Part shown: piece after piece, positions 8,603-17,226 of the stretch
Position numbering within the stretch: position 1 is the stretch's first letter
How the letters are laid out: each line of letters begins with the position of its first letter
DNA from: Streptomyces sp. SUK 48
GTDB taxonomy: Bacteria > Actinomycetota > Actinomycetes > Streptomycetales > Streptomycetaceae
Length of the DNA: 64,000 bases
Direction: 5' to 3'
Assembly (NCBI RefSeq): GCF_009650765.1
Contig: NZ_CP045740.1
Location: 124,001 to 188,000 of the forward strand
Notes under the pieces: model-generated
What the model was told of the DNA's origin: nothing
What the model saw: only the letters and a program-made list of their open reading frames with translations
Databases searched by the model: none
Made by a program: the position numbers and the translations under genes

Positions 8603-10254
8603 CCCGCGCTCTGCCCGGTCCCACGGACCACGTGGTGGTCGTCGGCGCCGGGCTGGCCGGGCTGTCGGCGGCGTTGCATCTGCTGGGCGCCGGGCGGCGG
8701 GTCACCGTCGTCGAGCGCGAGGAACTGCCGGGAGGCAGAGCCGGGCGCCTCGACCTGGCCGGATACCGGATCGACACCGGGCCCACCGTGCTGACCATGC
8801 CCGAGCTGGCCGACGAGGCGTTCGCCGCCGTCGGCGACAGCCTGCGCGAGCGGGTCGACCTCGTCCCCCTTCATCCCGCCTACCGGGCCTGCTTCGCGGA
8901 CGGCAGCACGCTCGACGTGCACACGGGCGCGGACGCGATGGCCGCCGAGGTGGAGCGGTTCGCCGGGGCCGCCGAGGCGGCGGGGTACCGCCGGCTTCGC
9001 GACTGGCTCCAGCGCCTGTACCGGGTCCAGATGCGACGCTTCATCGACACCAACTTCGACTCGCCCCTGGGTCTGCTCAACGCCGACCTCGCCCGGCTGG
9101 CGGCGCTGGGCGGCTTCGGCCGGCTGGACGCCCGGATCGGCCGCTTCCTGAGCGACGAACGGCTGCGCCGGGTCTTCTCCTTCCAGGCCCTGTACGCGGG
9201 TGTGCCCCCGGCGCGGGCGCTGGCCGCCTACGCGGTCATCTCCTACATGGACACGGTCGCCGGCGTGTACTTCCCCCGGGGCGGCATGCACGCGCTGCCG
9301 CGGGCGATGGCGCAGGCGGCCGCCGAGGCGGGCGCCGAGCTGTGCTTCGGGCAGCGGGTGACCCGGCTGGAGCGGTCGGGCGAACGGGTCACCGCCGTCG
9401 TCACCGACACCGGCCGCATTCCGTGCGACGCGGTCGTCCTCACCCCGGACCTGCCCGTCGCCTACCGTCTGCTCGGCCGCCGGCCGCGCAGACCGCTCGG
9501 GCTGCGGCACTCGCCCTCCGCGGTCGTGCTGCACGCCGGCACGGACCGCACCTGGCCCCAACTCGCCCACCACACCATCTCGTTCGGCGCGGCGTGGCAC
9601 TCCACGTTCGACGAACTCACCCGCTCCGGCGATCTGATGAGCGACCCGTCACTGCTGGTCACCCGCCCCACCGCCACGGACCCCGGCCTCGCGCCGCCGG
9701 GCCGCCATCTGCATTACGTCCTCGCCCCCTGCCCCAACACCGACATCGGCCCGGACGCGGCGGCCTGGTCCGATCTGGGACCGCGCTACCGGGACATCCT
9801 GCTGCGGGAGCTGGAGCGACGCGGGCTGGCCGGGTTCGAAGCCGCCATCGAGGCGGAATGCCTGGTCACCCCGGCCGACTGGCACGCTCTGGGGCACGCG
9901 GCCGGCACCCCTTTCTCCGCCGCCCACACCTTCACGCAGACCGGCCCGTTCCGGCCGCGCAACACGGTGCGCGGCACACAGAACGCGGTCCTGGCCGGCT
10001 GCGGCACCACCCCCGGCGTCGGTGTGCCGACCGTGCTGCTGTCCGGGAAGCTCGCCGCGGCCCGCGTCACGGGCGTCCCACCGCGTCGAGGCACTCGCGC
10101 GCGTCCCCCGGCGGCCCCCGCCCGCGCCGACCGGACGGACGCCCCAGCCCCTACGGCGTCCCCGACGGCGTCCGGGACCCCGGCTGTCGCGGGGCAGCCC
10201 GAAGCGCCGGGGGGCCTCCTGGCCGCCCCCACGAACGAAGGCAGGACGGGATGA
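8599..10254 (+). CDS. crtI: CrtI phytoene desaturase
   Basis: Four-step FAD-dependent phytoene desaturase yielding lycopene. The N-terminal [19 protein letters not shown] dinucleotide fold is followed by [13 protein letters not shown] and the substrate-domain segment [14 protein letters not shown] typical of bacterial CrtI. The C-terminal FAD motif appears as [20 protein letters not shown] near residue 465-485. The GTG start at 8599 overlaps the crtE TGA. The protein is 551 residues, slightly long for the family; the last ~60 residues are Ala/Pro/Arg-rich and not part of the fold. It is followed immediately by crtB with an ATGA overlap. Confidence 0.92.
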   Translation: MTRALPGPTDHVVVVGAGLAGLSAALHLLGAGRRVTVVEREELPGGRAGRLDLAGYRIDTGPTVLTMPELADEAFAAVGDSLRERVDLVPLHPAYRACFADGSTLDVHTGADAMAAEVERFAGAAEAAGYRRLRDWLQRLYRVQMRRFIDTNFDSPLGLLNADLARLAALGGFGRLDARIGRFLSDERLRRVFSFQALYAGVPPARALAAYAVISYMDTVAGVYFPRGGMHALPRAMAQAAAEAGAELCFGQRVTRLERSGERVTAVVTDTGRIPCDAVVLTPDLPVAYRLLGRRPRRPLGLRHSPSAVVLHAGTDRTWPQLAHHTISFGAAWHSTFDELTRSGDLMSDPSLLVTRPTATDPGLAPPGRHLHYVLAPCPNTDIGPDAAAWSDLGPRYRDILLRELERRGLAGFEAAIEAECLVTPADWHALGHAAGTPFSAAHTFTQTGPFRPRNTVRGTQNAVLAGCGTTPGVGVPTVLLSGKLAAARVTGVPPRRGTRARPPAAPARADRTDAPAPTASPTASGTPAVAGQPEAPGGLLAAPTNEGRTG

Positions 10255-11273
10255 CCGATCGAGAACTGGCCGCGGCGGGGATCAGCGACCCGGGGCTCCG
10301 CGCGGCCTACCGCCACTGCCGCGCCCTCAACGCCCGGCACGGCAGGACGTACTTCCTCGCCACCCGGCTGCTGCCCGTCGAACGCCGGTCCGCCGTGCAC
10401 GCCCTGTACGGCTTCGCCCGCTGGGCCGATGACATCGTCGACTGCCCCGCCCCCGGGGCCGGAGCCGAGGCGTGCGCGGGGGCGCTGGCGCGGCTCCAGG
10501 CGGAACTGGAGGAGGGGCTGCGACGGGGCGGCAGCGGCGAGCCCGTGGTGCACGCGCTCGCCGACACCGCCCGCCGCTACGGCATCGACCACGCCCATTT
10601 CCGGGACTTCATGACCGCTATGCGCTCCGACCTGGTCGTGACGTCCTACCCCACCTACTCCGATCTGCGCGCGTACACACACGGCTCCGCGGCGGTGATC
10701 GGGCTCGAGATGCTGCCGGTGCTGGGCACGGTGGTGCCACGGGAGGAAGCCGCGCCGTACGCCGCGGCGCTCGGCGTCGCCTTCCAGCTCAGCAACTTCC
10801 TGCGGGACGTCGGCGAGGACCTGGACCGCGGGCGCGTGTACCTGCCCGGCGATCTGCTCGCCGGGCACGGCGTCGACCGGGAACTGCTGGCGTGGAGCCG
10901 CGCGGAGGGGCGCCCGGACCGCCGGATCACCGCCGCGCTCCGGGAGTTCGAGGCGCTGACCCGTGGCGTCTACCGGTCGGCGGTCCCCGGGATCGGGCTG
11001 CTCGACCCGGTGGCACGGCCCTGCATCCGTACGGCCGCCGTCCTGTACGGGGGCATCCTCGACGCCGTGGCCCGCGACGGCTACACCGTGCTGCACCGGC
11101 GGTCGGTGGTGGGGCGGCGGCGCAGAGCGGTGGTCGCCGCGGACGGGCTCGCCCGGGTGGTGACGGCCCGGCTGCGGGCGCGCAGCGGTCCCGTGCGCCG
11201 GCCGGGGGGCGGTGCCCGCCTGCCCGTGGCGGCCCGGGCGACGGCCGTCCGCCCCGCCGGGGAGGCCGCGTGA
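10251..11273 (+). CDS. crtB: CrtB phytoene synthase
   Basis: Condenses two GGPP molecules head-to-head to phytoene. The protein has 340 residues and the trans-isoprenyl diphosphate synthase signatures: [12 protein letters not shown] with the first DDxxD at residues 60-64, [32 protein letters not shown] and the second aspartate motif in [21 protein letters not shown]. The ATG overlaps the crtI stop (ATGA) and the stop overlaps the GTG of the Rieske gene, so crtE-I-B and the Rieske gene form one translationally coupled operon. Confidence 0.92.
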   Translation: MTDRELAAAGISDPGLRAAYRHCRALNARHGRTYFLATRLLPVERRSAVHALYGFARWADDIVDCPAPGAGAEACAGALARLQAELEEGLRRGGSGEPVVHALADTARRYGIDHAHFRDFMTAMRSDLVVTSYPTYSDLRAYTHGSAAVIGLEMLPVLGTVVPREEAAPYAAALGVAFQLSNFLRDVGEDLDRGRVYLPGDLLAGHGVDRELLAWSRAEGRPDRRITAALREFEALTRGVYRSAVPGIGLLDPVARPCIRTAAVLYGGILDAVARDGYTVLHRRSVVGRRRRAVVAADGLARVVTARLRARSGPVRRPGGGARLPVAARATAVRPAGEAA

Positions 11274-12277
11274 AGCGCCGTCACCTGCCGCTGTCGTGGC
11301 GCCGCGACGCCGTGCCGTGGGAACGGCAGCGAGCCACCTGGCGCGAGGCACGGCCCGCGGTGATCGCCGGGGCGTTGAAGCGGGCGGGGGCCCGGCCGTC
11401 CGGGAACTGGTACGTCGTCGGCGCCTCACGTGCCCTGCGCGGGGACGGCAAGCTCGCGCTGAGCGTGGCAGGGCACGAGGTCGTGGTGTGGCGGGGGCCC
11501 GACGGACGCCCCGTCGGCGGTCCCGGGATCTGCCCGCACCTCGGAGCACCGCTGCGGGACAGCCCGGTGCGCTGCGGCAGGCTGGTGTGCCACTGGCACG
11601 GGCTGGCCCTGAACGGGGGCCCGGACGCGGGCTGGTCCCCGCTGCCGGTGCACGACGACGGGGTACTGGTGTGGCTGCGCCTGGACGCGGTGGGCGGCGA
11701 GGAGCCGTGGGACGCGCCGGTCGTTCCGCGCCGTCCCGAGCCCGCGCGCGCCGTCACGGCCGTCTACACGGGCACGGGAGTCTGCGAGCCCGAGGACGTG
11801 GTGGCCAACCGGCTCGACCCGTGGCACGGGGCATGGTTCCATCCCTACGCGTTCGCCGACCTGACGGTGGTGGACGCGCCCGAGGGACCGCTCGGCGCGG
11901 ACGGCGACGGCTCGGACGCCCTGACCGTCGACGTGTCCTTCAAAGCGGCGGGCCGACTGGTCGTGCCGGTCCGCGCCGTCTTCACCGCGCCCGGACCACG
12001 TACGGTCGTCATGCGCATCACACGTGGCGAGGGCGTCGGCTCCGTCGTGGAGACCCATGCCACGCCGCTGGGCCCGGACGAAGCCGGCCGGCCCCGCACC
12101 GCCGTGACCGAGGCGGTGGTCGCCGCGTCGGACCGACCGGGGTTCGCGGCCGCCCGCCGTGCCGCACCGCTGCTGCGTCCCCTGATGCGCGCCGCGGCCG
12201 CGCGGCTGTGGCGTGACGACCTGGCCTACGCGGAGCGCCGCTGGCAGCTGCGCGCCACGGGGCGCTTCCCGGGCTGA
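11270..12277 (+). CDS. Rieske [2Fe-2S] protein at the crtV position of the carotenoid operon
   Basis: A 335-residue protein with an N-terminal Rieske domain: Cys88-Pro-His90 and Cys107-His-Trp-His110 form the C-x-H ... C-x2-H cluster-binding pattern. The rest (residues ~150-335) contains [14 protein letters not shown] and a beta-rich region similar to the catalytic part of Rieske proteins found beside crtB in Streptomyces (DUF5914-type, from memory). It sits where clusters are annotated with crtV, but I see no methylesterase or methyltransferase motif, so I do not use that name. It may oxidise or demethylate the carotenoid end product. GTG start overlapping the crtB stop; last gene of the plus-strand crt arm. 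Confidence 0.8.
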   Translation: MKRRHLPLSWRRDAVPWERQRATWREARPAVIAGALKRAGARPSGNWYVVGASRALRGDGKLALSVAGHEVVVWRGPDGRPVGGPGICPHLGAPLRDSPVRCGRLVCHWHGLALNGGPDAGWSPLPVHDDGVLVWLRLDAVGGEEPWDAPVVPRRPEPARAVTAVYTGTGVCEPEDVVANRLDPWHGAWFHPYAFADLTVVDAPEGPLGADGDGSDALTVDVSFKAAGRLVVPVRAVFTAPGPRTVVMRITRGEGVGSVVETHATPLGPDEAGRPRTAVTEAVVAASDRPGFAAARRAAPLLRPLMRAAAARLWRDDLAYAERRWQLRATGRFPG

Positions 12278-12590
12278 ACGGCACGCGGGCCCGGCCGCCT
12301 GGGGACCGGCCGTCGTACCGGCCTCTCTCGCCGCGCGCTCCTCACCGGCCGGCGCGGGTCCGCGGCATGGGAGACGTCCGCTTCGCGGCGGTCCCCGGTG
12401 AGGGGCGCTCGATCGGGGCCGGCGCGTCGTCGGCGAGGACGTCGGGTTCGGGAATCCTTGGCGGGACAGCCGGAGCATCGCGGCGATCCGCCGCTCCACC
12501 GCTTCCGTGACGGCCGGGTCGATCGGGGACTGCCGGGCGGCCTGGGCGGTCCGCCTCGATCGCGCGGCGGTAGCCGTCCGGCACGGTGCG
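12278..12590. other. Intergenic, no gene recognised
   Basis: Between the Rieske gene and an IS remnant. Several Arg/Pro-rich frames are open on the minus strand but none has a binding site or recognisable domain. In known clusters litR/litS would be expected about here; they are absent. Confidence 0.4.
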
Positions 12591-12700
12591 GCGTGTCACG
12601 GGCGCGGCGGGCGACGCGGCGCTCACGAAGCCACTTCCGCAGGTGGTCGTCGCCGTAGCCCTTGTCCGCATGAAGCCTGGCCGGGCGCCGCCGATGTGAT
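12591..12700 (-). pseudogene. IS5-type transposase remnant
   Basis: A short minus-strand stretch translates to RLHADKGYGDDHLRKWLRER, closely resembling the conserved DDE-domain segment (ADKGYD..HLRxWLRxR) of IS5-family transposases. Neither the upstream catalytic part nor the downstream IARRG..RHRWVVERT block can be read in one frame, and no terminal inverted repeats are evident. It is a decayed fragment. Confidence 0.6.
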
Positions 12701-12805
12701 CCCGGCTCGCCCCGAGCACCGGGGCTCTCGAGGAGCACCCGGTGCAGTCGGGCCCGCACCCGCGCCCGTGGTCGCCCATCCACCCTCGGGTTCGGACCGG
12801 GTACG

Positions 12806-13252
12806 TCAGTGCTTGAGGGTGAAGGTCGTGGCCTTGGGCTCGAAGGTCGTGCCATGGTCCTTCGCGGTCGCGAGCGCGGACACGTACCAGGTGCCCTCGG
12901 GCAGCGCGGCGGATTCCCGGGCCGAGCTCTTCGCGGTGTAGGTGCAGACGGAGGTCGTCGTCGAAGTCGCCTTGCACGTGGCGCCCTCGACGGCCTTCAT
13001 CTCGTCGGCCGTGGGCGCGAGACCCGAACTCGCAGGCCAGGCCAGCACCTTCAGGCCCTTGACTCCAGAGCTGTCGGCGACAGTGGCCGTGAAGGTGAGC
13101 GAGGCCCCGGCGGTCGAAGTGGTGTAGCGGGCGGCAGCCTTGGAGATCGTCGGCTTGGCAGGCGCCGCGGCGTCGGCCGAGGTGGCGAACGCGACGGCGC
13201 CGGCGACGGCGGCGGCTCCGACGAGCGACGAGACGACGAGGCGCTTGGACAT
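12806..13252 (-). CDS. Secreted DUF5707-like protein
   Basis: A 148-residue protein starting MSKRLVVSSLVGAAAVAGAV with a clear Sec signal peptide ending near ADA-AAPA (residue ~28). The mature part is a single small beta-rich domain: TFTATVADSSGVKGLKVLAW, two cysteines (CKATSTTTSVC) likely disulfide-bonded, and WYVSALATAKD near the end. I recall this as the Streptomyces DUF5707 family; function unknown. The ATG is preceded by GGGAG at 13 nt. No obvious partner genes nearby. Confidence 0.7.
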   Translation of the reverse strand: MSKRLVVSSLVGAAAVAGAVAFATSADAAAPAKPTISKAAARYTTSTAGASLTFTATVADSSGVKGLKVLAWPASSGLAPTADEMKAVEGATCKATSTTTSVCTYTAKSSARESAALPEGTWYVSALATAKDHGTTFEPKATTFTLKH

Positions 13253-13379
13253 GGGGTGTCTCCCTGGGTAGCTGCTGCTGGTTCCGTCCGCCGGGCACGC
13301 TGTTCGCCGCGACGTCATGGGACCAGCGTGCGTCGGCGGGCCTTTGCTCGACATGAGTACGGCTACTCAACTGGCCTAC

Positions 13380-13874
13380 TCAGACGTCGTTTTCTCCCGT
13401 TGTCTCATCACGGAACGCGGAGTCGCGGGCCGTGGTGGGCCGGGCGGTGTGGCCGGGGTGTCCCCGGGTGCGCCGCTGCTCCTTCAGCTCCGCCTCGTAC
13501 AGATGGTCCCTGCCCGCGACCAGCTCCCGGCGCGCCTGGGCCTCCATCTCCTTGAACGGCGCGTAGTAGGCGGCGTTGTACGCCTCGACGATCTGGAACG
13601 TCCAGTGGCCCGGAATCACGTTGCGGCCCAGGATCTCCCGCTGCACCCGGTCCGCCCATCCGCCGTGGCCGGCCTCGCGCAGCAGCGCCACAGCGCGGTC
13701 CAGCGCGAAGTCGGCTCCTCCGGTCAGCTGGTGGAAGGCGTAGAGGTGACCGCGGGCGCGTTCGGTCGTCTCCAACGCCTCCGACAACGCCCCGAGGGCC
13801 TGCACGAGGGTGTCCGACACGCCCGGCGGGCGCAGGTGCGCGCCGTCCGGGCCGTCGGCAGGGTGAGTGCTCAT
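13380..13874 (-). CDS. Conserved hypothetical protein
   Basis: A 164-residue soluble protein starting at ATG 13872-13874 with GAGAGG about 8 nt upstream. It is mostly helical by composition (VSDTLVQALGALSEALETTERARGHL, broken up) with WTFQIVEAYNAAYYAPF in the middle and a charged tail. No recognised motif, signal peptide or membrane segment. Good third-position GC bias supports coding. Confidence 0.6.
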   Translation of the reverse strand: MSTHPADGPDGAHLRPPGVSDTLVQALGALSEALETTERARGHLYAFHQLTGGADFALDRAVALLREAGHGGWADRVQREILGRNVIPGHWTFQIVEAYNAAYYAPFKEMEAQARRELVAGRDHLYEAELKEQRRTRGHPGHTARPTTARDSAFRDETTGENDV

Positions 13875-14053
13875 GCACCGACCCTCTCCCCCGCTCGACG
13901 GGCCGCGCACCAGCGTCGGCTTGCCGGGCCTCCGCGTCCACCCGCCTGGCGGACACGTCCCGGTCGCGGCGGGGACGGGGCGACCGGCCGACGCATGCTA
14001 TAGCTCTGGTCAAAGCTGCACAGGGCGGTTCCCCGCGATGCCACGATCGGCCG

Positions 14054-14710
14054 ATGTCTGCAGAGATAACAGATTCTTCGAATGCCCCGATCAAGGTCAG
14101 AGCCGACAACAGGGTCTACAAAGCACCCCTGTTGGGCGGGGCGTTGCCCATCGGCCTCGGGACGATACGGCTCGGGCTCCGGCTGGCCAACGGACGCGGC
14201 AGTTCGCCGGGGGCCGGCTGGCCGGGCTTGATCGTCGCCGTACTCGCGGTCGTCGTTCCCCTGGTGTGGTTCGCCGGAGGGCTGGCGCTGCGCCGGGTGA
14301 AAGCCGGCATCGCCCTGGAAGACGGTGTGCTGAGGGTCCACGACCGCTGGGGGCGGCTCGTCCTGCTCACCCTGGAGTCCGACGTCACCGGTTTGCACCA
14401 CGTCCGGATACCCGTGGACGGCCACAAGGACCGCCTGGTGCTCACCTCGGTGGACGACACGCCCTTGGTCCTCGACACCCGCTTGTGGGAAGAAGAGCCT
14501 CTGCGGCGCCTGCTGGGCCGGTTGACCGCCCCGCCGGCCGAGGCACCGGTCAGGCAGCAGGGAATGCTGACCTGGCCCCAGTTCCGCACCCGCTTTCCCG
14601 GCGCCAAGGTGCCGTGGCGTCAGGTGCACTTCGGGTGGTTCACCACGCTGGTGGTGATCCTCGCCATCGCCTATATCGCCTTCTTCGTGAACCTGTCCTA
14701 CTTCGTCTGA
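14054..14710 (+). CDS. Integral membrane protein with PH-like central domain
   Basis: A 218-residue protein. Two adjacent hydrophobic segments near residues 26-45 and 58-78 (LIVAVLAVVVPLVWFAGGLAL), then a ~110-residue soluble beta-rich part (VLRVHDRWGRLVLLTLESDV) that resembles bacterial PH-like domains, then a final membrane segment (WFTTLVVILAIAYIAFFV) at the C-terminus. The function is unknown; it stands alone. Confidence 0.65.
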   Translation: MSAEITDSSNAPIKVRADNRVYKAPLLGGALPIGLGTIRLGLRLANGRGSSPGAGWPGLIVAVLAVVVPLVWFAGGLALRRVKAGIALEDGVLRVHDRWGRLVLLTLESDVTGLHHVRIPVDGHKDRLVLTSVDDTPLVLDTRLWEEEPLRRLLGRLTAPPAEAPVRQQGMLTWPQFRTRFPGAKVPWRQVHFGWFTTLVVILAIAYIAFFVNLSYFV

Positions 14711-14817
14711 CCCGGCAGGCGTCAGGCGGTGGGCTCGAAAGGCCGGTCGAGCGCGGGCAGTTCGGGCCACTGCTGCCGCCGGCGGGCGGCGAGATCCTCG
14801 TACGGGCCGGACCGTCA

Positions 14818-15215
14818 TCATTCGCGGTCGCGCAGGAAGGCGGGAATGTCGTCGCGGGCCGGGTAGTTCGGCAGGGGCACCGCCGGTTTGCCCTGAAGGA
14901 AGGCGGTGATGACGGCGACGGCTCGGTCGTCGTTGTCGTCGAGGCCCTTCCACATGTGGTGTCCGACTCCGGGCAGGCACTGCGTGCGCCGGATGGCGGG
15001 GTCGTCGGCGAGGACGGTGGTCTCCCATCGGCGGACCTGGGAGGAGCACTCGGCGATCATCAGCATCGCGGGGGTCCGGAAGCGCCGCAGCCGGGGGGCG
15101 ATGGAGGGCGAGTCCTCGACCGTCCGCCGGACGCGGAGGCCGGCGGCGGGGCTGAAGGAGAAGTTCCGCGCGGTGCCCTCGGCGGGGATACGGTGCGCGT
15201 CGCGCGCGCAGTAGG
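14818..15215 (-). pseudogene. 5'-truncated alpha/beta hydrolase fragment
   Basis: The C-terminal ~125 residues of an alpha/beta hydrolase: FSFSPAAGLRVRRTVEDSP, MLMIAECSSQVRRWETTVL, and LPGVGHHMWKGLDDN with the catalytic-His-like GHH, ending AFLRDRE. The nucleophile elbow and the first half of the fold are missing; above about 15215 the frame becomes arginine-rich and runs antisense into the next gene. It looks like a truncation at a rearrangement junction. Confidence 0.5.
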
Positions 15216-15266
15216 GACTTCTCGAGGTCGCGGGCGCTGAGCCGCTCCAACGGTTCGAGCATCGAC

Positions 15267-15700
15267 GTGCGGAAGATCGCGGAGTTGTGCGCCGTCCGCC
15301 GCGAGATCGAAGCCGTCGAACCGCCGCGACTCCCGTCCGCGGACGAGATGGTGGGCATCCATCCCCTGGCACTGAAGCGGCCACACCGGTGGGAGGCGGC
15401 GATCGCCGCGATGATCTACGCCGCCAGCGGGCAGGTCGCCCTGCGGGAGGAGATCATCAAGGGGCGGGAGCTGCTGGACCGGCTGCCGAAGCCCGATCGG
15501 AGCGCGCTCACCGTGTCCCGCGTGCTGGCACTGGTCCCCGCGATGATCGCCGGCTTCCGCTTCAGCCGGCAGGGCGAGGCGTTCAACCCGGGGGCGAACC
15601 GCTATCGGGAGGGCGCGCGTTTCCTGTCGGTGCTACTGGAGGAGCTGCCTGCCCTGGAGGTGGAGATCGGACTGGGCGCACCGGGCCGGTGTGAGCAACC
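15267..15700 (+). pseudogene. 5' part of a frame-broken hypothetical gene
   Basis: About 140 residues of plausible protein (starting GTG; ALKRPHRWEAAIAAMIYAAS, SRVLALVPAMIAGFRF, ARFLSVLLEELPALEVEIG), after which this frame degenerates into low-quality sequence while the neighbouring frame becomes coding at 15691. It is either a separate gene without its own stop or, more likely, the N-terminal half of one gene split by a frameshift near 15690. Coding-like sequence also extends upstream of the GTG (SRSNGSSID), suggesting the true start is lost or further up. Confidence 0.45.
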
Positions 15701-16485
15701 CGCTGATGCCGGAACACGTCAGCTCGACGGGCGCGCACCGCATGGTCGCGTTCGTGGCCGCGCTGCTGGACAACTCGCGGGCCGGGCGGCGCACCGTCAG
15801 CGTCTCCCAGCAGACGGCGACCGACCGCGCGGCGGGCACGGTCGACTCCCTCGTCTTCCGGCACTACGCGCTCGAAGGAAAGCTGGAACACCTCCTGCGC
15901 GCCGTCGACCAGCACGCGGACGACATACGGGTGGTGCTGGCGTGGCACGACACCGTCTCGGCGACGCGTTTCGGGTTCACCCCGCTCGATCCGTTCAGCG
16001 AGCTGGTGGAGCGGGACATGGAGGAGGTGTTCGGACCCGACTGGACCGGCGCGCCCACCGATCCGCGATGGAGCGGCGGGGGGACGCTGGACTCGGCCGT
16101 CGAGGAGGCGAAGGGGAAGATGGCGCGGTTCATGCGGGAGGCGCCGCTGGACCTCGACCGGCTGCTCAGGCTGCACAAGGACTCCGAGACTCCGAGTGAG
16201 CGAGGTGTGTCGGCGCTCCACTGGTTCGACCGGCACCAGCGGCGACCGCTCGACGTCCGGGCCCGTTACGACGTCGCCTTCCACCACCGCCTGGCCCTGA
16301 CCACGCTGGAGAAGGACGGCGTGGGGATCGGCATGGAACGGGGATGGGACGCGTACCAGTGGCCGGCCTGGAGCGCCGCGTACGGCTCCGCCCGAGCGGG
16401 GGTGCCGCTGCTGTACGCCAGAAGCTCGACCGAGCCCGCGAGCCAGGTCTCGCTGCGGAGCTTCAATCTCCGGCAGTTCTGGTGA
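15691..16485 (+). CDS. Hypothetical protein (possibly the C-terminal part of a split gene)
   Basis: 264 residues from a GTG start. Soluble, mostly helical: HRMVAFVAALLDNSRAG, FRHYALEGKLEHLLRAVDQH, IRVVLAWHDTVSATRFGF, then YDVAFHHRLALTTLEKDG and a tryptophan-rich stretch WDAYQWPAWSAAYG. I recognise no family. The start has no good ribosome binding site, which with the coding-like upstream frame suggests it was once the second half of a longer protein. Confidence 0.5.
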   Translation: MSNPLMPEHVSSTGAHRMVAFVAALLDNSRAGRRTVSVSQQTATDRAAGTVDSLVFRHYALEGKLEHLLRAVDQHADDIRVVLAWHDTVSATRFGFTPLDPFSELVERDMEEVFGPDWTGAPTDPRWSGGGTLDSAVEEAKGKMARFMREAPLDLDRLLRLHKDSETPSERGVSALHWFDRHQRRPLDVRARYDVAFHHRLALTTLEKDGVGIGMERGWDAYQWPAWSAAYGSARAGVPLLYARSSTEPASQVSLRSFNLRQFW

Positions 16486-16593
16486 GAACCAACCCGTCGT
16501 GCTTCGTCGGTCGGATTCCGGGTCTGGTGGATCTCCCTGCCCGTAGGGCATCTGAGCCCGCAGGGCATGTGCTCCGAGGGACCGGTCGACCCC

Positions 16594-17163
16594 CTACATG
16601 CCGGTGCGTCGCGCGAGGCCGTTCAGGAGGAGGGCGAGGCCCGCCTCGAACGCCGACTCGTGATCGATCACCGGCATGTCAGCGGGCCGCTCCGCGCCGT
16701 CGCCGGGGCCCGTGTCCGCCTGCTCTTCCAGGACGCTGCCGACGGTGAAGCGGCTGGCGGCCAGCATCGCCATCTGGGCGTCCCGCTCGGGCACGCCGGA
16801 GGCGACGAGGAAGTCCATCTTGCGGCGGAGCCGGGCGAGGTCGCCGCCGGGGGTGCTGCCCGCGTGGAGCCGTGCGCCGTCCCGGCGCATCAGCAGGGTG
16901 CGCCGGAAACTGCGCGTGTTGTCCGCGAACCAGTCCCGCCAGTCGTCGCCGGGTGTCGGCAGGGGCGCGGTCGCATGGGGTTCCATCGCCGCTTCCGCCA
17001 TGGCGGCGAGGAGGTCCTTCTTGGTGTGGAAGTACCAGTAGAGCGACGGCTGTTCCACGTTCAGCCGCTTCGCCAGCCGTCTCGTGCTCACGGCGTCCAG
17101 CCCGACCTCGTCGAGCAGGCCGAGGGCCTCGGTGACGACAACTTCGCGGTTCATCTTGGTCAC
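16594..17163 (-). CDS. TetR-family repressor (tetracycline-repressor type)
   Basis: 189 residues from GTG 17163 (ATG 17154 also possible). The N-terminal HTH runs EALGLLDEVGLDAVSTRRLAKRL followed by VEQPSLYWYFHTKKDLLAA, the form seen in true TetR proteins; the C-terminal ligand domain has the TetR_C-like FTVGSVLEEQ segment. The gene is divergent from an FAD monooxygenase with 63 bp between them, and that gap holds two palindromes nearly identical in core to tet operators. It most likely represses itself and the monooxygenase; the inducer is unknown. Confidence 0.85.
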   Translation of the reverse strand: MTKMNREVVVTEALGLLDEVGLDAVSTRRLAKRLNVEQPSLYWYFHTKKDLLAAMAEAAMEPHATAPLPTPGDDWRDWFADNTRSFRRTLLMRRDGARLHAGSTPGGDLARLRRKMDFLVASGVPERDAQMAMLAASRFTVGSVLEEQADTGPGDGAERPADMPVIDHESAFEAGLALLLNGLARRTGM

Positions 17164-17170
17164 GTTGACA

Positions 17171-17187
17171 ATCTATCGCTGATAGAT
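17171..17187. promoter_or_regulatory. tetO-like operator 1
   Basis: Perfect palindrome atctatc-gct-gatagat (7-bp arms). Its core ctatcNNtgatag-type sequence is that of classical tet operators. It lies 8 bp from the tetR start. Confidence 0.75.
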
Positions 17188-17200
17188 GACGCTGGGAAGG

Positions 17201-17219
17201 AATCTTTCACCGATAGATT
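17201..17219. promoter_or_regulatory. tetO-like operator 2
   Basis: Arms aatctttc and gatagatt around acc, 8 bp each with a single mismatch. Its centre is 31 bp from the first operator, close to the spacing of the paired operators in classical tet control regions. It lies immediately upstream of the monooxygenase start. Confidence 0.65.
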
Positions 17220-17226
17220 TGGGGGG

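Noticed and set aside
11270..12277. Naming the Rieske gene crtV
   Set aside because: Position matches, but the visible motifs are Rieske cluster ligands, not those of a methylesterase or methyltransferase.
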